DNA of 64,000 nucleotides from G963665495 sp963677785 (GTDB lineage Bacteria; Desulfobacterota; Desulfovibrionia; Desulfovibrionales; Desulfovibrionaceae), in assembly GCA_963677785.2 (NCBI GenBank), contig CAXXDH010000001.1:62001-126000 (forward strand), written 5' to 3'. Below are positions 1 to 8,246 of the stretch, in pieces. A model generated the notes under the pieces. The model made no database searches. It had not been told where the DNA came from and was given only the letters and a program-made list of their open reading frames with translations. The translations under genes were made by a program, and so were the position numbers. The first letter of the stretch is position 1, and every line of letters starts with the position of its first letter.

Positions 1-224
1 ATGATCTGCGGCAGGTGCCGCAGCGGCTGATTCCGGGAAAGACTCGGGATACATCTTCGTCCCTTGATGCCCTGGCGGATTTCCGCGTCTGTGGAGATGC
101 TGCCGATGTACTCTGGTCCGAGCATGGCGGCTAAAGGAGCAAGATCCAGTCCGAGGTCGCAAAGGGCCGCGAGCAGCATATCCCCGGAAATACCGAACGA
201 AAGATCAAGGTACAAAGTGAACAT
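1..224 (-). CDS. larC: LarC-type nickel-pincer cofactor biosynthesis protein, 5' end only
   Basis: The minus strand opens at an ATG at 222-224 and stays open to the window edge, so only the first 74 or so residues are visible. The N-terminus reads LYLDLSFGISGDMLL, which matches the hallmark start of the LarC (DUF111) family, nearly always LYxDxxxGISGDM. LarC inserts nickel into the pyridinium bis-thiocarboxylate precursor to make the pincer cofactor of lactate racemase-type enzymes. A GGAG ribosome site lies about 6 bases upstream. The family call rests on one conserved motif and cannot be tested on the missing part. The rest lies beyond base 1. Confidence 0.75.
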   Translation of the reverse strand, partial: MFTLYLDLSFGISGDMLLAALCDLGLDLAPLAAMLGPEYIGSISTDAEIRQGIKGRRCIPSLSRNQPLRHLPQI

Positions 225-385
225 ACAATCTCCAGTCACGTTTGGAACAAGTACGACGTGATGATATGAAACGTTCCGACAATCTATAGCCGTATCTTAA
301 AAGGGGCAAGAAAAGTTTTTGTCTTTTGTTTAATGTGAAAATCTATTTTAATTGTTCATTTTTATAAAACAAAGGAATTCCGGTT

Positions 386-829
386 TCAGGAAAACTGTAT
401 GCCACCATAGACGACCAATCCAATGCCTATGGCAATGACCAGAACACCGTTGCCCTCTTTGCCTGGTTCCAGCACAGCCTGTGCGGGATTTGCCGGGTCG
501 TAGTATACCTGCACCCACGAATGCAGGGGGAAGCGCTCATGCACGAAGAGTGAACCTTTTGCACTCAGTTCCACGCTCTCTTTGCCTATGGCGATGGTGG
601 AGGAACTGAATTCCAGCTTGCCGACCGCATAGCTGTAGGTGATCAGGGCTTCATAGTCGGCGTTGCGTTCCGGGTCGTGCAGTTTCCTGAGTTTGACGTG
701 TGTTATGGTGCCGGGGACCTGTATCCAGCTGTGGCTGGCCCGGGCCAGTTTGTAGTTTTTCCAGCCCTGCCAGATGCAGAGCAGGCCGAGCAGGATCATG
801 ACGATACCGGACGCGCTGGTGAAATCCAT
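386..829 (-). CDS. DUF3592-type membrane protein
   Basis: This is a 147-residue protein with a hydrophobic helix near each end (about residues 6-22 and 125-143) around a soluble beta-rich middle. The order helix, VxGxI, YxY, VxYDPxNP, helix is the DUF3592 pattern: GTITHVKL, ITYSYAVG and VYYDPANP are all visible. Function is unknown for the family. I chose the ATG at 827-829 because a strong AGGAGGGGG site precedes it; an in-frame upstream extension has no such site. The gene stands alone, divergent from the CBS-domain gene. Confidence 0.7.
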   Translation of the reverse strand: MDFTSASGIVMILLGLLCIWQGWKNYKLARASHSWIQVPGTITHVKLRKLHDPERNADYEALITYSYAVGKLEFSSSTIAIGKESVELSAKGSLFVHERFPLHSWVQVYYDPANPAQAVLEPGKEGNGVLVIAIGIGLVVYGGIQFS

Positions 830-1073
830 TTTTGCCCCCTCCTCAGGGAAACAATTCGCTGAAAACAATCCACATAACTCCGAATGGCATGCTACCATCA
901 ATTTGTTGCAGGATAAATGGACGCAGGTTTCGGATGGTTTTTTCGGGGAATGCCCGGATTGGAAAAATCTTGCAAATTCTCTATTGCATGAACTGGCGTG
1001 AAGTGGAAAAAAAGCTTATTGATATAACAGAGGTAGCCGTATCCCGTACTGATACTTTTGCCGAGGAGGAGTT

Positions 1074-1727
1074 ATGTTGATCAAAAACAAGATGACCAGG
1101 GACCCGATTACGGTTTTGACCGAGACTTCCATGCTCCAAGCTTCCAAACTCATGAAAGAAAATGGGATCCACAGACTCCCGGTGGTGGATGCGGAAGGCA
1201 AGCTGATCGGTATCGTATCGGACAGGGATATCAAAGAGGCCCAGCCCTCGAAAGCCACGGCGCTGGAAGTGCACGAGCTGTATTACCTGCTGTCGGAATT
1301 GAAAATCAAAAACATCATGACGTCTTCGCCGACCTACGTGACTGCCGAGGATACGGTCGAACGCGCCGCCATGATCATGCTGGACAAACGGGTAGGCGGG
1401 TTGCCGGTCGTTGATGCCAATCTGAAAGTCGTGGGCATTATTACGGATACGGACATCTTCAGAGTGTTTGTGGAGATTTCCGGCGTACGCAGCGGCGGCG
1501 TGCAGTTCGGCGTGGAAATATCCTCCGAACCCGGTAGTCTGAAGCCGGTGTTGGATAAACTGCGCGACACCGGCGCTCGTGTGGCAACCATAGTGACCAA
1601 TTACGAGGTCGAGGGGCCGCTGCGGCACGTCTACATCCGGATTCTGCCCATGGATGCCGAACAGGAAGCAACTGTCCGCAAGGCGCTTGAGGACAAGTAC
1701 ACGATTCTTTTCTGGGCCAAAGATTAG
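1074..1727 (+). CDS. CBS-pair and ACT-like domain protein, AcuB type
   Basis: A 217-residue soluble protein. Two CBS motifs occupy residues 1-140: the first ends in VSDRDI, the second in ITDTDIF, each preceded by a LPVVDA-type strand. Residues 145-217 form a small ACT-like fold (GVEISSEPGSLKPVLDKL). CBS pairs bind adenine nucleotides and ACT domains bind small ligands such as amino acids, so a ligand-sensing regulatory role is likely, but the partner is not visible from the neighbours. The start follows a GAGGAGG site. AcuB-like proteins of this layout are common in Desulfovibrionales; the acetoin link of the name is not supported here. Confidence 0.8.
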   Translation: MLIKNKMTRDPITVLTETSMLQASKLMKENGIHRLPVVDAEGKLIGIVSDRDIKEAQPSKATALEVHELYYLLSELKIKNIMTSSPTYVTAEDTVERAAMIMLDKRVGGLPVVDANLKVVGIITDTDIFRVFVEISGVRSGGVQFGVEISSEPGSLKPVLDKLRDTGARVATIVTNYEVEGPLRHVYIRILPMDAEQEATVRKALEDKYTILFWAKD

Positions 1728-1736
1728 TTTTTTTGC

Positions 1737-1767
1737 AAAGGGCGGCATTCGCATGGCGCCGCCCTTT
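1737..1767 (+). terminator. GC-rich hairpin after the CBS gene
   Basis: A 10-bp perfect stem (AAAGGGCGGC at 1737-1746 with its complement at 1758-1767) lies 10 bases after the CBS-gene stop. No T-run follows on the plus strand, so intrinsic termination would be weak. Confidence 0.4.
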
Positions 1768-1952
1768 GATACGGAATACGCTCCGCAGGGACTATACGTT
1801 TCAGCGTGTCTTTTTGCAGAACTTTTTTGAAAGGGACAGTCAGTAGTCAGGCATCGCTGCTTCCAGTGAGGATCTGCAAGTATATTTGCGTCCATTTGAC
1901 CCCTCAGGCACTATCACGTATCCAATGTACAAAAAAAGGAGCCGGACAGGAC

Positions 1953-3311
1953 ATGAATACGTCTCGGCGCTCTCCTTCAAAGGTGAACGCGCTTCTCAAC
2001 TTGTTTCAGAGTACTCCCGATCCCATGTACGGACATCAGGGCCCCCGGTGGCTGTGGCTGCTGCAGCAGACTATTTTCTGCCTGCGCCAGACCCTGGCGG
2101 GATTCACCGGCAACAGTCTGATGCTGCGGGCGTCCGCACTGACTTTTACAACGGTGCTTTCCATTGTCCCTTTTCTCGCGGTGGCTTTTTCCGTGCTCAA
2201 GGGGATGGATTTTCAGAATACCGATACGATTCGCGAACTGCTGCTCAGCGCCTCCGCTGGGCGCGAACAAGTCGTGGATACGATTATCGGCTACATTGAC
2301 AACACCAATGTCAAAACCCTGGGCGCGGTCGGTACGGCTTTTTTGTTTCTGACGGTCATCAGCCTGCTCTCCAACATTGAGAGCACCTTCAATTCGATCT
2401 GGAACGCGCCCCAGGGACGTTCCATTTTTCAAAAAGTCACCAACTATATTTCCATCTGCCTGGTGGTGCCCGTGCTTCTGGTCACGGCCATCAGTTTCAC
2501 GGCCTCGCTGCAAAGCTCGAGCGTGGTGCAGGGCATTCTGAGCTATTCGGTGATGAGCCACGTCTATCTGGCGGTGCTGAAGCTCGTACCGTATGTCAGC
2601 GTCTGGATAGCCATGCTCCTGCTGTACAGTTTCATGCCCAACATCCGGGTCAAACCCTTGCCCGCGCTTGGCGGCGCGATTATCGCGGGCACGGCCTGGC
2701 TTTTCGCCCAATGGCTGTACATGCGTTTTCAGATCGGGGCCGGCAAGTACAACGCCATTTACGGCAGTTTCGCCCAGTTCCCGCTGTTTTTAATCTGGAT
2801 GCAGTTGAGCTGGACGATCATCCTTGTGGGAGCGCAGCTTTCCTACGTATTGCAACACCTGAATTCGCTGGCCCGGGAGACCCGGTACGCGGTCATCAGC
2901 CAGTGCGAACGGATGCGCGTGGGCCTGGCCGTGCTGCTGCAACTGGCAGCTAACTTTATTGGCGGCAATCCGCCTCTTTCCGTGGAAAAAATTGCACAAC
3001 AGACCAGTCTGCCGAACATTCTCGTTCGCAACATTCTCGAAGCTCTGCGTACGGGGAATCTGGTTGCGTTGGTGGCGGATGAGGAAAAGCAGGACAGCGA
3101 CGCCGAGTGTTTCACGCTGCTTCTGGCGCCGGAAAAGATCCGGCTTTCAACGGTTCTTGGCTGTATGGCCGGTCAGGATGCCGCGGGCATCGACCTCAAC
3201 GCCCCCGGACTGGCCTTTTCCAATCAGGTTTTCGCAGGGCTGGAGGCCGCGTTCGACACTCTGCCCGAAAACGCGACGCTCGCAGAATTAGCCGGGAAAA
3301 TGAACTCTTGA
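1953..3311 (+). CDS. YihY/BrkB-family inner membrane protein
   Basis: A 452-residue protein. Residues about 30-300 carry six hydrophobic segments with the YihY/virulence factor BrkB signatures: LTFTTVLSIVPFLAVAFSVL, the RASALTF entry to helix 1, and YGSFAQFPLFLIWMQLSWTI near helix 5. The last 130 residues are soluble and look like a winged-helix-type extension (VEKIAQQTSLP), seen in many proteobacterial members. The family was misnamed ribonuclease BN; its function is not established. I chose the ATG at 1953 over an in-frame upstream extension because the protein then begins next to the family homology and an AAGGA site lies upstream. Confidence 0.85.
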   Translation: MNTSRRSPSKVNALLNLFQSTPDPMYGHQGPRWLWLLQQTIFCLRQTLAGFTGNSLMLRASALTFTTVLSIVPFLAVAFSVLKGMDFQNTDTIRELLLSASAGREQVVDTIIGYIDNTNVKTLGAVGTAFLFLTVISLLSNIESTFNSIWNAPQGRSIFQKVTNYISICLVVPVLLVTAISFTASLQSSSVVQGILSYSVMSHVYLAVLKLVPYVSVWIAMLLLYSFMPNIRVKPLPALGGAIIAGTAWLFAQWLYMRFQIGAGKYNAIYGSFAQFPLFLIWMQLSWTIILVGAQLSYVLQHLNSLARETRYAVISQCERMRVGLAVLLQLAANFIGGNPPLSVEKIAQQTSLPNILVRNILEALRTGNLVALVADEEKQDSDAECFTLLLAPEKIRLSTVLGCMAGQDAAGIDLNAPGLAFSNQVFAGLEAAFDTLPENATLAELAGKMNS

Positions 3312-3339
3312 TGAAGAGTTGCAGCATAAAGGAAAATTC

Positions 3340-4053
3340 ATGACGGAAGACCGTACGGAATTGATACGCATTATCTTGGAGACAATCCGGCAGACAGGCG
3401 TGCATTACGGGCTGTGGTTCGCCGAATCCGTGCATCAGCTCGGCCTGGAAGCCAGTCTGGAGGCTGAGCGCGTGGCCGGCAACCGGCTGCAGGGCATCGT
3501 CGAGCACAAAATGAGCAAGGCGCTTGGTGCGCAATCCCTGGAGGATGCGCTCGGCGGACTGGATAGCGGGACGCTCAATGCCGTTGTCAAGGCGCTCAGT
3601 GAAACCTGGCTGGCCGCCGACGGCGTCTGGTTTCAGGCGGTTGAGGGCGAGAGAGGCATGAACGACGCCAAACGCGTCAATGATACGGCCTGGGCCAGAT
3701 TCGCGCCTCTGGAGGCGAGCAGGCTCAAAGACATTCTCGGCCTGGGCGAGCGGAGCGGACTGGACGGCCTGAAACAGGCTCTGGCCGGGCGCATGGCTTC
3801 ACGAGTGAACTCCTGGGATATTGTGGAGGAGACATCCGACAGTTTTGTCTTTCGGCTGACGGACTGCAGGGTGCAGTCCGCCCGCAAGCGCAAGGGCATG
3901 GAGGATTATCCCTGCAAATCCGGTGGAACGGTGGAATATACGGGCTTTGCCCGGACCATTGATCCGCGGATCCGTACGGAATGCGTGGGTTGTCCGCCGG
4001 ATGCGCATCCGGAGGAATGGTTCTGCGCCTGGCGTTTTATTCTGGAAGCGTAG
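3340..4053 (+). CDS. DUF6125-like cytosolic protein
   Basis: A 237-residue soluble protein with no signal or membrane helix. It has the look of the DUF6125 family of anaerobes: an LGLE-containing helix early on, and a C-terminal part with CKSGGTVEYTGFA, IRTECVGCPPD and EWFCAWRF that holds four cysteines (C-x-G-C-P) and could bind metal. Function is unknown. The ATG at 3340 is preceded by AAAGGA at a good distance. It follows the YihY gene by 28 bases and precedes a secreted-protein gene by 17, so the three probably form one transcript. Confidence 0.6.
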   Translation: MTEDRTELIRIILETIRQTGVHYGLWFAESVHQLGLEASLEAERVAGNRLQGIVEHKMSKALGAQSLEDALGGLDSGTLNAVVKALSETWLAADGVWFQAVEGERGMNDAKRVNDTAWARFAPLEASRLKDILGLGERSGLDGLKQALAGRMASRVNSWDIVEETSDSFVFRLTDCRVQSARKRKGMEDYPCKSGGTVEYTGFARTIDPRIRTECVGCPPDAHPEEWFCAWRFILEA

Positions 4054-4070
4054 CCTAATAGGGGCTTGCG

Positions 4071-4835
4071 ATGAAAAAAATTCTGCTGCTATTGGTTCTG
4101 GCGGCCGTTTTGGGCCTGGCGGGCCTGGCCCGCGCAGGCAAGCTGCCCGCTGAGCCGGAACCGGACAAAGATACGCTGCTTCTTGCCTGGGAGCGTGTGC
4201 AGTCCCAGGACCCGCATACGAAAAAATTCGAAAAACTCGGCGAGCGGCGCTATTTCCTTGAAACTGATCTGTTCCCATTCAATAATGAAATACGGATTTT
4301 GCATTTGACGGTGGATGATGAATATCCGGAAGAAATTGAAGGGTTTATTGCCGTGGAACTGACCGGCGTGGACAAGGCTTTTCGAGAGCGCTATCAAAAC
4401 AATTTCCGCGTATGGAATCGCCATAACAGCCTGATCTGGTCCGCGGACGTCAACAAATGGTTGACGGGCAAGGAGTATGACGATCTACAGGACTCATTGA
4501 AGCGGAAATCCACAAAGGTGAAAAACACTTCGAGGAAATCATCGCTTGCCTCGCGGCTTAAAACTTTGGTCGGGGTCGCCAGTTTCGTGTTTTTCTGGGT
4601 GTTCGCACTGGGGCTGAGCGTAGCCCTGTTTCTGGGCCATAGAAAGCAATCAGCTCTGCGCAGGCAGGTTCTCGAAGAACAGCGGCAACTGAAAGCCCTG
4701 AGTATCCGCCTGGTGAAAGCCCAGCAAAATACCAACCAGCTGCTGCAGGCCATTTACAAGCGGCTGGGCGCGCCGAAGCAGGCAGGCCGGAATCCTGCTC
4801 CAAAGCCTGCTCCGAACAATCCTACTGCGAAATAA
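4071..4835 (+). CDS. Secreted/membrane-anchored protein with C-terminal coiled coil
   Basis: A 254-residue protein I do not recognise. It starts with a clear signal peptide (residues 1-22, ending ARAG), followed by a soluble domain of about 140 residues, one strong membrane helix (about 170-191, FVFFWVFALGLSVALFLG), then a charged coiled coil (LEEQRQLKALSIRLVKAQQ) and a proline/lysine/asparagine-rich tail. The expected topology is a periplasmic N-terminal domain and a cytoplasmic coiled coil. It is the last gene of the short plus-strand run that starts at 1953 and is convergent with the HlyD gene. Confidence 0.65.
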   Translation: MKKILLLLVLAAVLGLAGLARAGKLPAEPEPDKDTLLLAWERVQSQDPHTKKFEKLGERRYFLETDLFPFNNEIRILHLTVDDEYPEEIEGFIAVELTGVDKAFRERYQNNFRVWNRHNSLIWSADVNKWLTGKEYDDLQDSLKRKSTKVKNTSRKSSLASRLKTLVGVASFVFFWVFALGLSVALFLGHRKQSALRRQVLEEQRQLKALSIRLVKAQQNTNQLLQAIYKRLGAPKQAGRNPAPKPAPNNPTAK

Positions 4836-4867
4836 GTTCATCCGTCTTCGAATGTCTTATCCCGAGC

Positions 4868-5920
4868 CTACTGCGCCGCATCGGCGGGCAGGCTGGCTTT
4901 TTTTCCCAAAGGCAGGGCAAATATATCGCCCGCTTTGACTTTGGGAGAATAGACACGCAGTTTTCCCTCGGGCCCTTTGCCCAGGACAACCACGGGGATG
5001 CGTTTGCCGTTTGCGGAGACGACGAAATTTTCCTCGTACTTTTGGGAAACGAATTTTTCCGGTAGCAGTACGGAGCCCGCCCGGTCGTTCAGAGGAAGGC
5101 GCAGTTCCGCGCGCAGGCCCCCGCGATTGGAGAGCGTATCCGGGGTGACTACCAATTCCACCTGGATTTTTCTGGTTTCCTCGTCAAAGGCAGGAGAGAT
5201 GTTTTGAATGGCGGCTTCTTTGCGTTGCGGTCCGTTCAGGCCGGGGGTCACCGGAAATATGTCCACCTCCAGCCGGGATATTGACTGGAGCGAGCGAAAT
5301 TCCGCCTGGTCCAGAGCAAAGGGAATGACCAGCGTACGGTAATCACCGAATTTCCCCGCATTAGTTCCTGCGCTGATCCATTCGCCCGGTTCAATGGTGC
5401 GTTCAATGACCGTATACCCGGCGGGAACGCGCAAGACATAACGCTTCAGCTCCTCTTCCAGGCGGGCTTTTTCCACCTTTTGCGAGCGCAGTTGAAATTC
5501 GCCCTTGTCCATTTCCAGCTGGTATTTGTCATAGGTGGACTGGTCCGTGTTGCCTTTGGTCACCAGTTTGCGATAGCGGTCGGCTTCCTTGCTGTAATAT
5601 GCGAGCTGGGTTTCGAGTTTTTCGATTTCCGTGATCACGGCGTCGAGTTCCAGTTGAACAAACGTGGCGTCCAGGCGGGCGAAAACGCCGTCCGCAGGGA
5701 TCGTATCGCCGATATCGGCGTAGACCTCCAGCACTTTGCCCGCAAACTCGCTGTCCAGGTTGAAAAAAACATCCGCGCGTGTGTACCCCGTCAGGGTGAC
5801 CCATTGCATGGAGGGCTTGGCCCGTGCTGTTTCCAGGTCATGGGCGGCCAGCACGTAGGAAGGCAGCGCAAAAACGCAAAGCAGCAGGGCGACAAGGCGA
5901 AATAAAGGTGCTGTGTTCAT
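4868..5920 (-). CDS. HlyD/RND-type periplasmic adaptor, orphan
   Basis: A 350-residue protein with a signal peptide (MNTAPLFRLVALLLCVFALP, cleavage near YVLAA). Then come a biotinyl-lipoyl-like strand pair (DSEFAGKVLEVYADIGDTI), a helical hairpin from about residue 80 to 150 (VITEIEKLETQL to KARLEEELKRY), the returning lipoyl half (VPAGYTVIERTIEPGEWI) and a beta-barrel domain. This is the layout of efflux adaptors that bridge an inner-membrane pump and an outer-membrane channel. No pump or channel gene is adjacent, so its partner must be elsewhere. The start at 5920 is set by the signal peptide; a longer reading up to 6037 runs through a terminator-like hairpin and is less likely. Confidence 0.8.
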   Translation of the reverse strand: MNTAPLFRLVALLLCVFALPSYVLAAHDLETARAKPSMQWVTLTGYTRADVFFNLDSEFAGKVLEVYADIGDTIPADGVFARLDATFVQLELDAVITEIEKLETQLAYYSKEADRYRKLVTKGNTDQSTYDKYQLEMDKGEFQLRSQKVEKARLEEELKRYVLRVPAGYTVIERTIEPGEWISAGTNAGKFGDYRTLVIPFALDQAEFRSLQSISRLEVDIFPVTPGLNGPQRKEAAIQNISPAFDEETRKIQVELVVTPDTLSNRGGLRAELRLPLNDRAGSVLLPEKFVSQKYEENFVVSANGKRIPVVVLGKGPEGKLRVYSPKVKAGDIFALPLGKKASLPADAAQ

Positions 5921-5936
5921 GGAAGCTCTCATAGCA

Positions 5937-5971
5937 AAAGAGCCGGCCGCTTGCAAAGCGACCGGCTCTTT
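5937..5971 (-). terminator. Long hairpin with short T-run just upstream of the HlyD gene
   Basis: The arms AAAGAGCCGG (5937-5946) and CCGGCTCTTT (5962-5971) pair perfectly, and an inner CGCTT/AAGCG pair extends the stem. Read on the minus strand it ends in CTCTTTT, like an intrinsic terminator for the upstream TauE-DUF1634 operon. It sits only 17 bases before the HlyD start, so it may instead act in the HlyD leader. Confidence 0.55.
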
Positions 5972-6011
5972 AAAAAGCAATCGAGTGGCAAATCCCTGAG
6001 GTCGGGCTGCG

Positions 6012-6167
6012 CTAGCGCATTCTCGCCTTTGAAACAAGGCTCATTCTTGAAACACAGCTTGGCTGAATAAAAGACTCTAAGCTCGAAGGCTCGCTAAGAG
6101 TCTCTAACATTTCCAATTGTTTCAAGAAAATGCATAAGAGCCTCTAAAACTTTTCAAGGTTAATACG
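6012..6167. repeat. Dispersed repeat, copy 1 (interrupted)
   Basis: This stretch shares its two ends with 23677-23775. The shared left part runs from CTAGCGCATT through GAAACAAGGCTCA to CTTGAAACA. The shared right part runs from TTCCAATTGTTTCAAG through AATGCATAAG to TTTTCAAGGTTAA. In copy 2 the two parts meet in a perfect palindrome. Here about 55 extra bases, themselves forming a small hairpin (AGACTCT at each side), split the palindrome. Confidence 0.7.
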
Positions 6168-6169
6168 CA

Positions 6170-6592
6170 CTAATGTCCGCCGGATCCGAGAATACCGGAA
6201 GCGGCTACGCTCAGGACGATGATTTCCGCGATGACGATGAAGACGTAGACTTTGTCGCCTCTTTTCAGGTAGCCCGGAATCAGCGTGCAGTAGCAGATGA
6301 TGGTCATGATCGCCAGAATGGCGATACCGATAAAGTTCAGAAAGTCGCCTTTGTGGATAAGGCTGACCCAATCCCACCCGTGGGGGGAGTTGGTGATGTG
6401 CATGTATTCATCCACACCTTTATCCCAGTTGGCGATGACATCCTGCATAGGTACGTGAGCGCCGAGAACGCCGCTCAGATAGAGGATGTAAGTGACGAAC
6501 AACAAAACAATACCGCTCCAGGCGCCAATGCTGAGGATACTAGCATAGCGCATCTGCATCGGAGAGGCTTTGGTGGAAGGAGTTTGTGTCAT
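6170..6592 (-). CDS. DUF1634 membrane protein, partner of TauE/SafE
   Basis: A 140-residue protein with three strong membrane helices (about residues 19-40, 82-102 and 114-134). DUF1634 proteins are commonly encoded next to TauE/SafE-type anion permeases, and here the gene starts 23 bases after the TauE/SafE stop. A GAGG site 8 bases upstream supports the ATG at 6590-6592. The molecular role is not established; a small accessory subunit of the permease is a reasonable inference. Confidence 0.75.
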   Translation of the reverse strand: MTQTPSTKASPMQMRYASILSIGAWSGIVLLFVTYILYLSGVLGAHVPMQDVIANWDKGVDEYMHITNSPHGWDWVSLIHKGDFLNFIGIAILAIMTIICYCTLIPGYLKRGDKVYVFIVIAEIIVLSVAASGILGSGGH

Positions 6593-6615
6593 ATCTTTAC
6601 CTCGCTTTCCCGGAA

Positions 6616-7590
6616 TTATCCGATGATGTTCCAGCCCAGGGCTTTGTCCAGGGCCTTGAAGCCGGCAAAAAACAAGACGCCGATGACTATGTAGCGAATG
6701 GCTTTTGCCTTGACCTTGGCCAGGATGCGTACGCCCATGAAAGAGCCGAGCATCAGGCCCAGGATAGAGGGAACGGCCATCAGAGGGATGACACAGCCTT
6801 TGTTCATGTAGATCCATGCGGCCGAGGTGTCGGTGATGGAAAGCAGGAACTTGGAGGTGGCAACCGAAACCTTGAGCGGTGCGCCCATGAGCAGGTTGAG
6901 AACCGGGACGTTGGCCCAGCCGGCGCCCAGGCCGAACATACCGGCCATGATGCCGATAACGACGAACAGGCAGAAACCGGCCAGCGTACGGTGGGTTTTC
7001 CATTCCACATCCTCGCCCGAGGCGGCGTCATGGTAAACGCCTTGAAGCCCGAGGGCCATACCGATGGCGTCCTGTTTGGTGACAACCGGACGTTCGGTAT
7101 TTTTGGAGCAGAGCAGCAGAACGGCGATGCCGATGATGGTCAATCCGAGGCAGCCCTGAACAATGGCGGGGTTCAGCGATGACAGGTAGAGACCCAGCAT
7201 GGCGCCCGCAATCGAACAGGTCGAGGCGATCAATGCCACGGGTAATGCCAGCCGCAGACTGGCCAGATTGCGTTTCAGCAATCCGGGACCGGCGGCAAGC
7301 GCTCCGGCCAGGGCCACCATCAGGCCCGCGCCGCGGACAAAGTCTATGTGGAAGGGAAAGAAGCCGCTGACAAGCGGAACATAGAGGACTCCGCCGCCAA
7401 CGCCCGCCAACACGGCGATAACACCGAGAACGAAGCAGAAGACGAACAGAATGAGCGGCCAATACCACCAGGGTGTCGCATCCGCGCTGGCGGCTGCGCC
7501 TTCGGCCGCGGCCCATACTGGTGAGGTCGCCAGAACCACACTTAGCATAAGCCAGAGACAGGATAGTTGTTTAATGACACGTTGCACCAT
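6616..7590 (-). CDS. TauE/SafE-family anion permease (first copy)
   Basis: A 324-residue membrane protein. An N-terminal hydrophobic segment resembling a signal peptide (ending PVWAAAEG) precedes two homologous halves, each with the family glycine signature: AVLAGVGGGVLYVPL and GMFGLGAGWANVPVL. Members export sulfite, sulfoacetate or related sulfur anions, or move sulfate; the substrate cannot be read from sequence. I chose the ATG at 7588-7590, with GGGGG upstream, over an in-frame TTG four codons earlier. It forms an operon with the DUF1634 gene downstream and faces a cluster of TGTGAA boxes upstream. Confidence 0.85.
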   Translation of the reverse strand: MVQRVIKQLSCLWLMLSVVLATSPVWAAAEGAAASADATPWWYWPLILFVFCFVLGVIAVLAGVGGGVLYVPLVSGFFPFHIDFVRGAGLMVALAGALAAGPGLLKRNLASLRLALPVALIASTCSIAGAMLGLYLSSLNPAIVQGCLGLTIIGIAVLLLCSKNTERPVVTKQDAIGMALGLQGVYHDAASGEDVEWKTHRTLAGFCLFVVIGIMAGMFGLGAGWANVPVLNLLMGAPLKVSVATSKFLLSITDTSAAWIYMNKGCVIPLMAVPSILGLMLGSFMGVRILAKVKAKAIRYIVIGVLFFAGFKALDKALGWNIIG

Positions 7591-7660
7591 GAAGACCCCC
7601 AAAAAATCCCATGTAAAGTGTGCTTATTGCAAAAATGCATACGCTTCCTCTGCCAGTAGA

Positions 7661-7897
7661 TTTCACATTTGCCAGTGTTGTGAAATTGAAGACGTATGAA
7701 ATTGTGAAAAAGTTGTCAAGGCAAGATTTTCACAATATTTTAGTATGCCCGGTACCACTGTCCTTGTCGAGGAGAGCCGGTTCCACATCTGCTTGTACTT
7801 GATTTTCCATTCAATATACGCCAAAAGGCAAATTGCAATTCTCTCCGGACAGGCCAGGACCGGCGATAATTGTGAATTTTCAGGATAATCTGTGAAA
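7661..7897. promoter_or_regulatory. Cluster of TGTGAA-type boxes in a divergent promoter region
   Basis: Six copies of TGTGAA or its complement TTCACA occur here, at about 7661, 7678, 7702, 7727, 7869 and 7890. Two pairs form inverted repeats: TTTCACA (7661-7667) with TGTGAAA (7679-7685), and TTGTGAAAA (7702-7710) with TTTTCACAA (7727-7735). A TTGACA-like -35 for the minus strand (7714-7719) falls inside the second pair. The boxes resemble CRP/FNR-superfamily half-sites. The factor is unknown. Confidence 0.4.
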
Positions 7898-7922
7898 TAA
7901 TAAAATTTAGTCAGGAATTCAC

Positions 7923-8246
7923 ATGGGATATGATGAAATACGGGTTTACGGATACAGCCGGGGGCTTACCGAGGAACAGGCCAAAGAACTGGTGGAAAAA
8001 TACGGGTTTACTGAGCACTCGTTTGCGGAAGGAACACTTGATTTTGAGTATGAAGGAAGTTATTTTTTTATTGACGACTTTCTTGAGGAACTCGAAAAAT
8101 ACCTGGATGCGGACGCCAAGGCCGGTGTCGATTACATTGACCAGTACGAGTTCACCATGCAGCGCTACACCAGGGAAAACGGCGCATGGATCTGCAAGAA
8201 CATCAATCTGAACGACGTGCTCGAACGCTATAACCAGGAATTTTGA
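7923..8246 (+). CDS. Small acidic conserved hypothetical protein
   Basis: A 107-residue soluble, strongly acidic protein (runs such as DDFLEELEKYLDADAKAG). I do not recognise the family. An AGGA site lies just upstream of the ATG. The gene is convergent with the HEAT-repeat gene that follows: the two stop codons abut at 8246/8247 with no spacer. It is divergent from the TauE/SafE operon across the TGTGAA-box cluster. Confidence 0.65.
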   Translation: MGYDEIRVYGYSRGLTEEQAKELVEKYGFTEHSFAEGTLDFEYEGSYFFIDDFLEELEKYLDADAKAGVDYIDQYEFTMQRYTRENGAWICKNINLNDVLERYNQEF

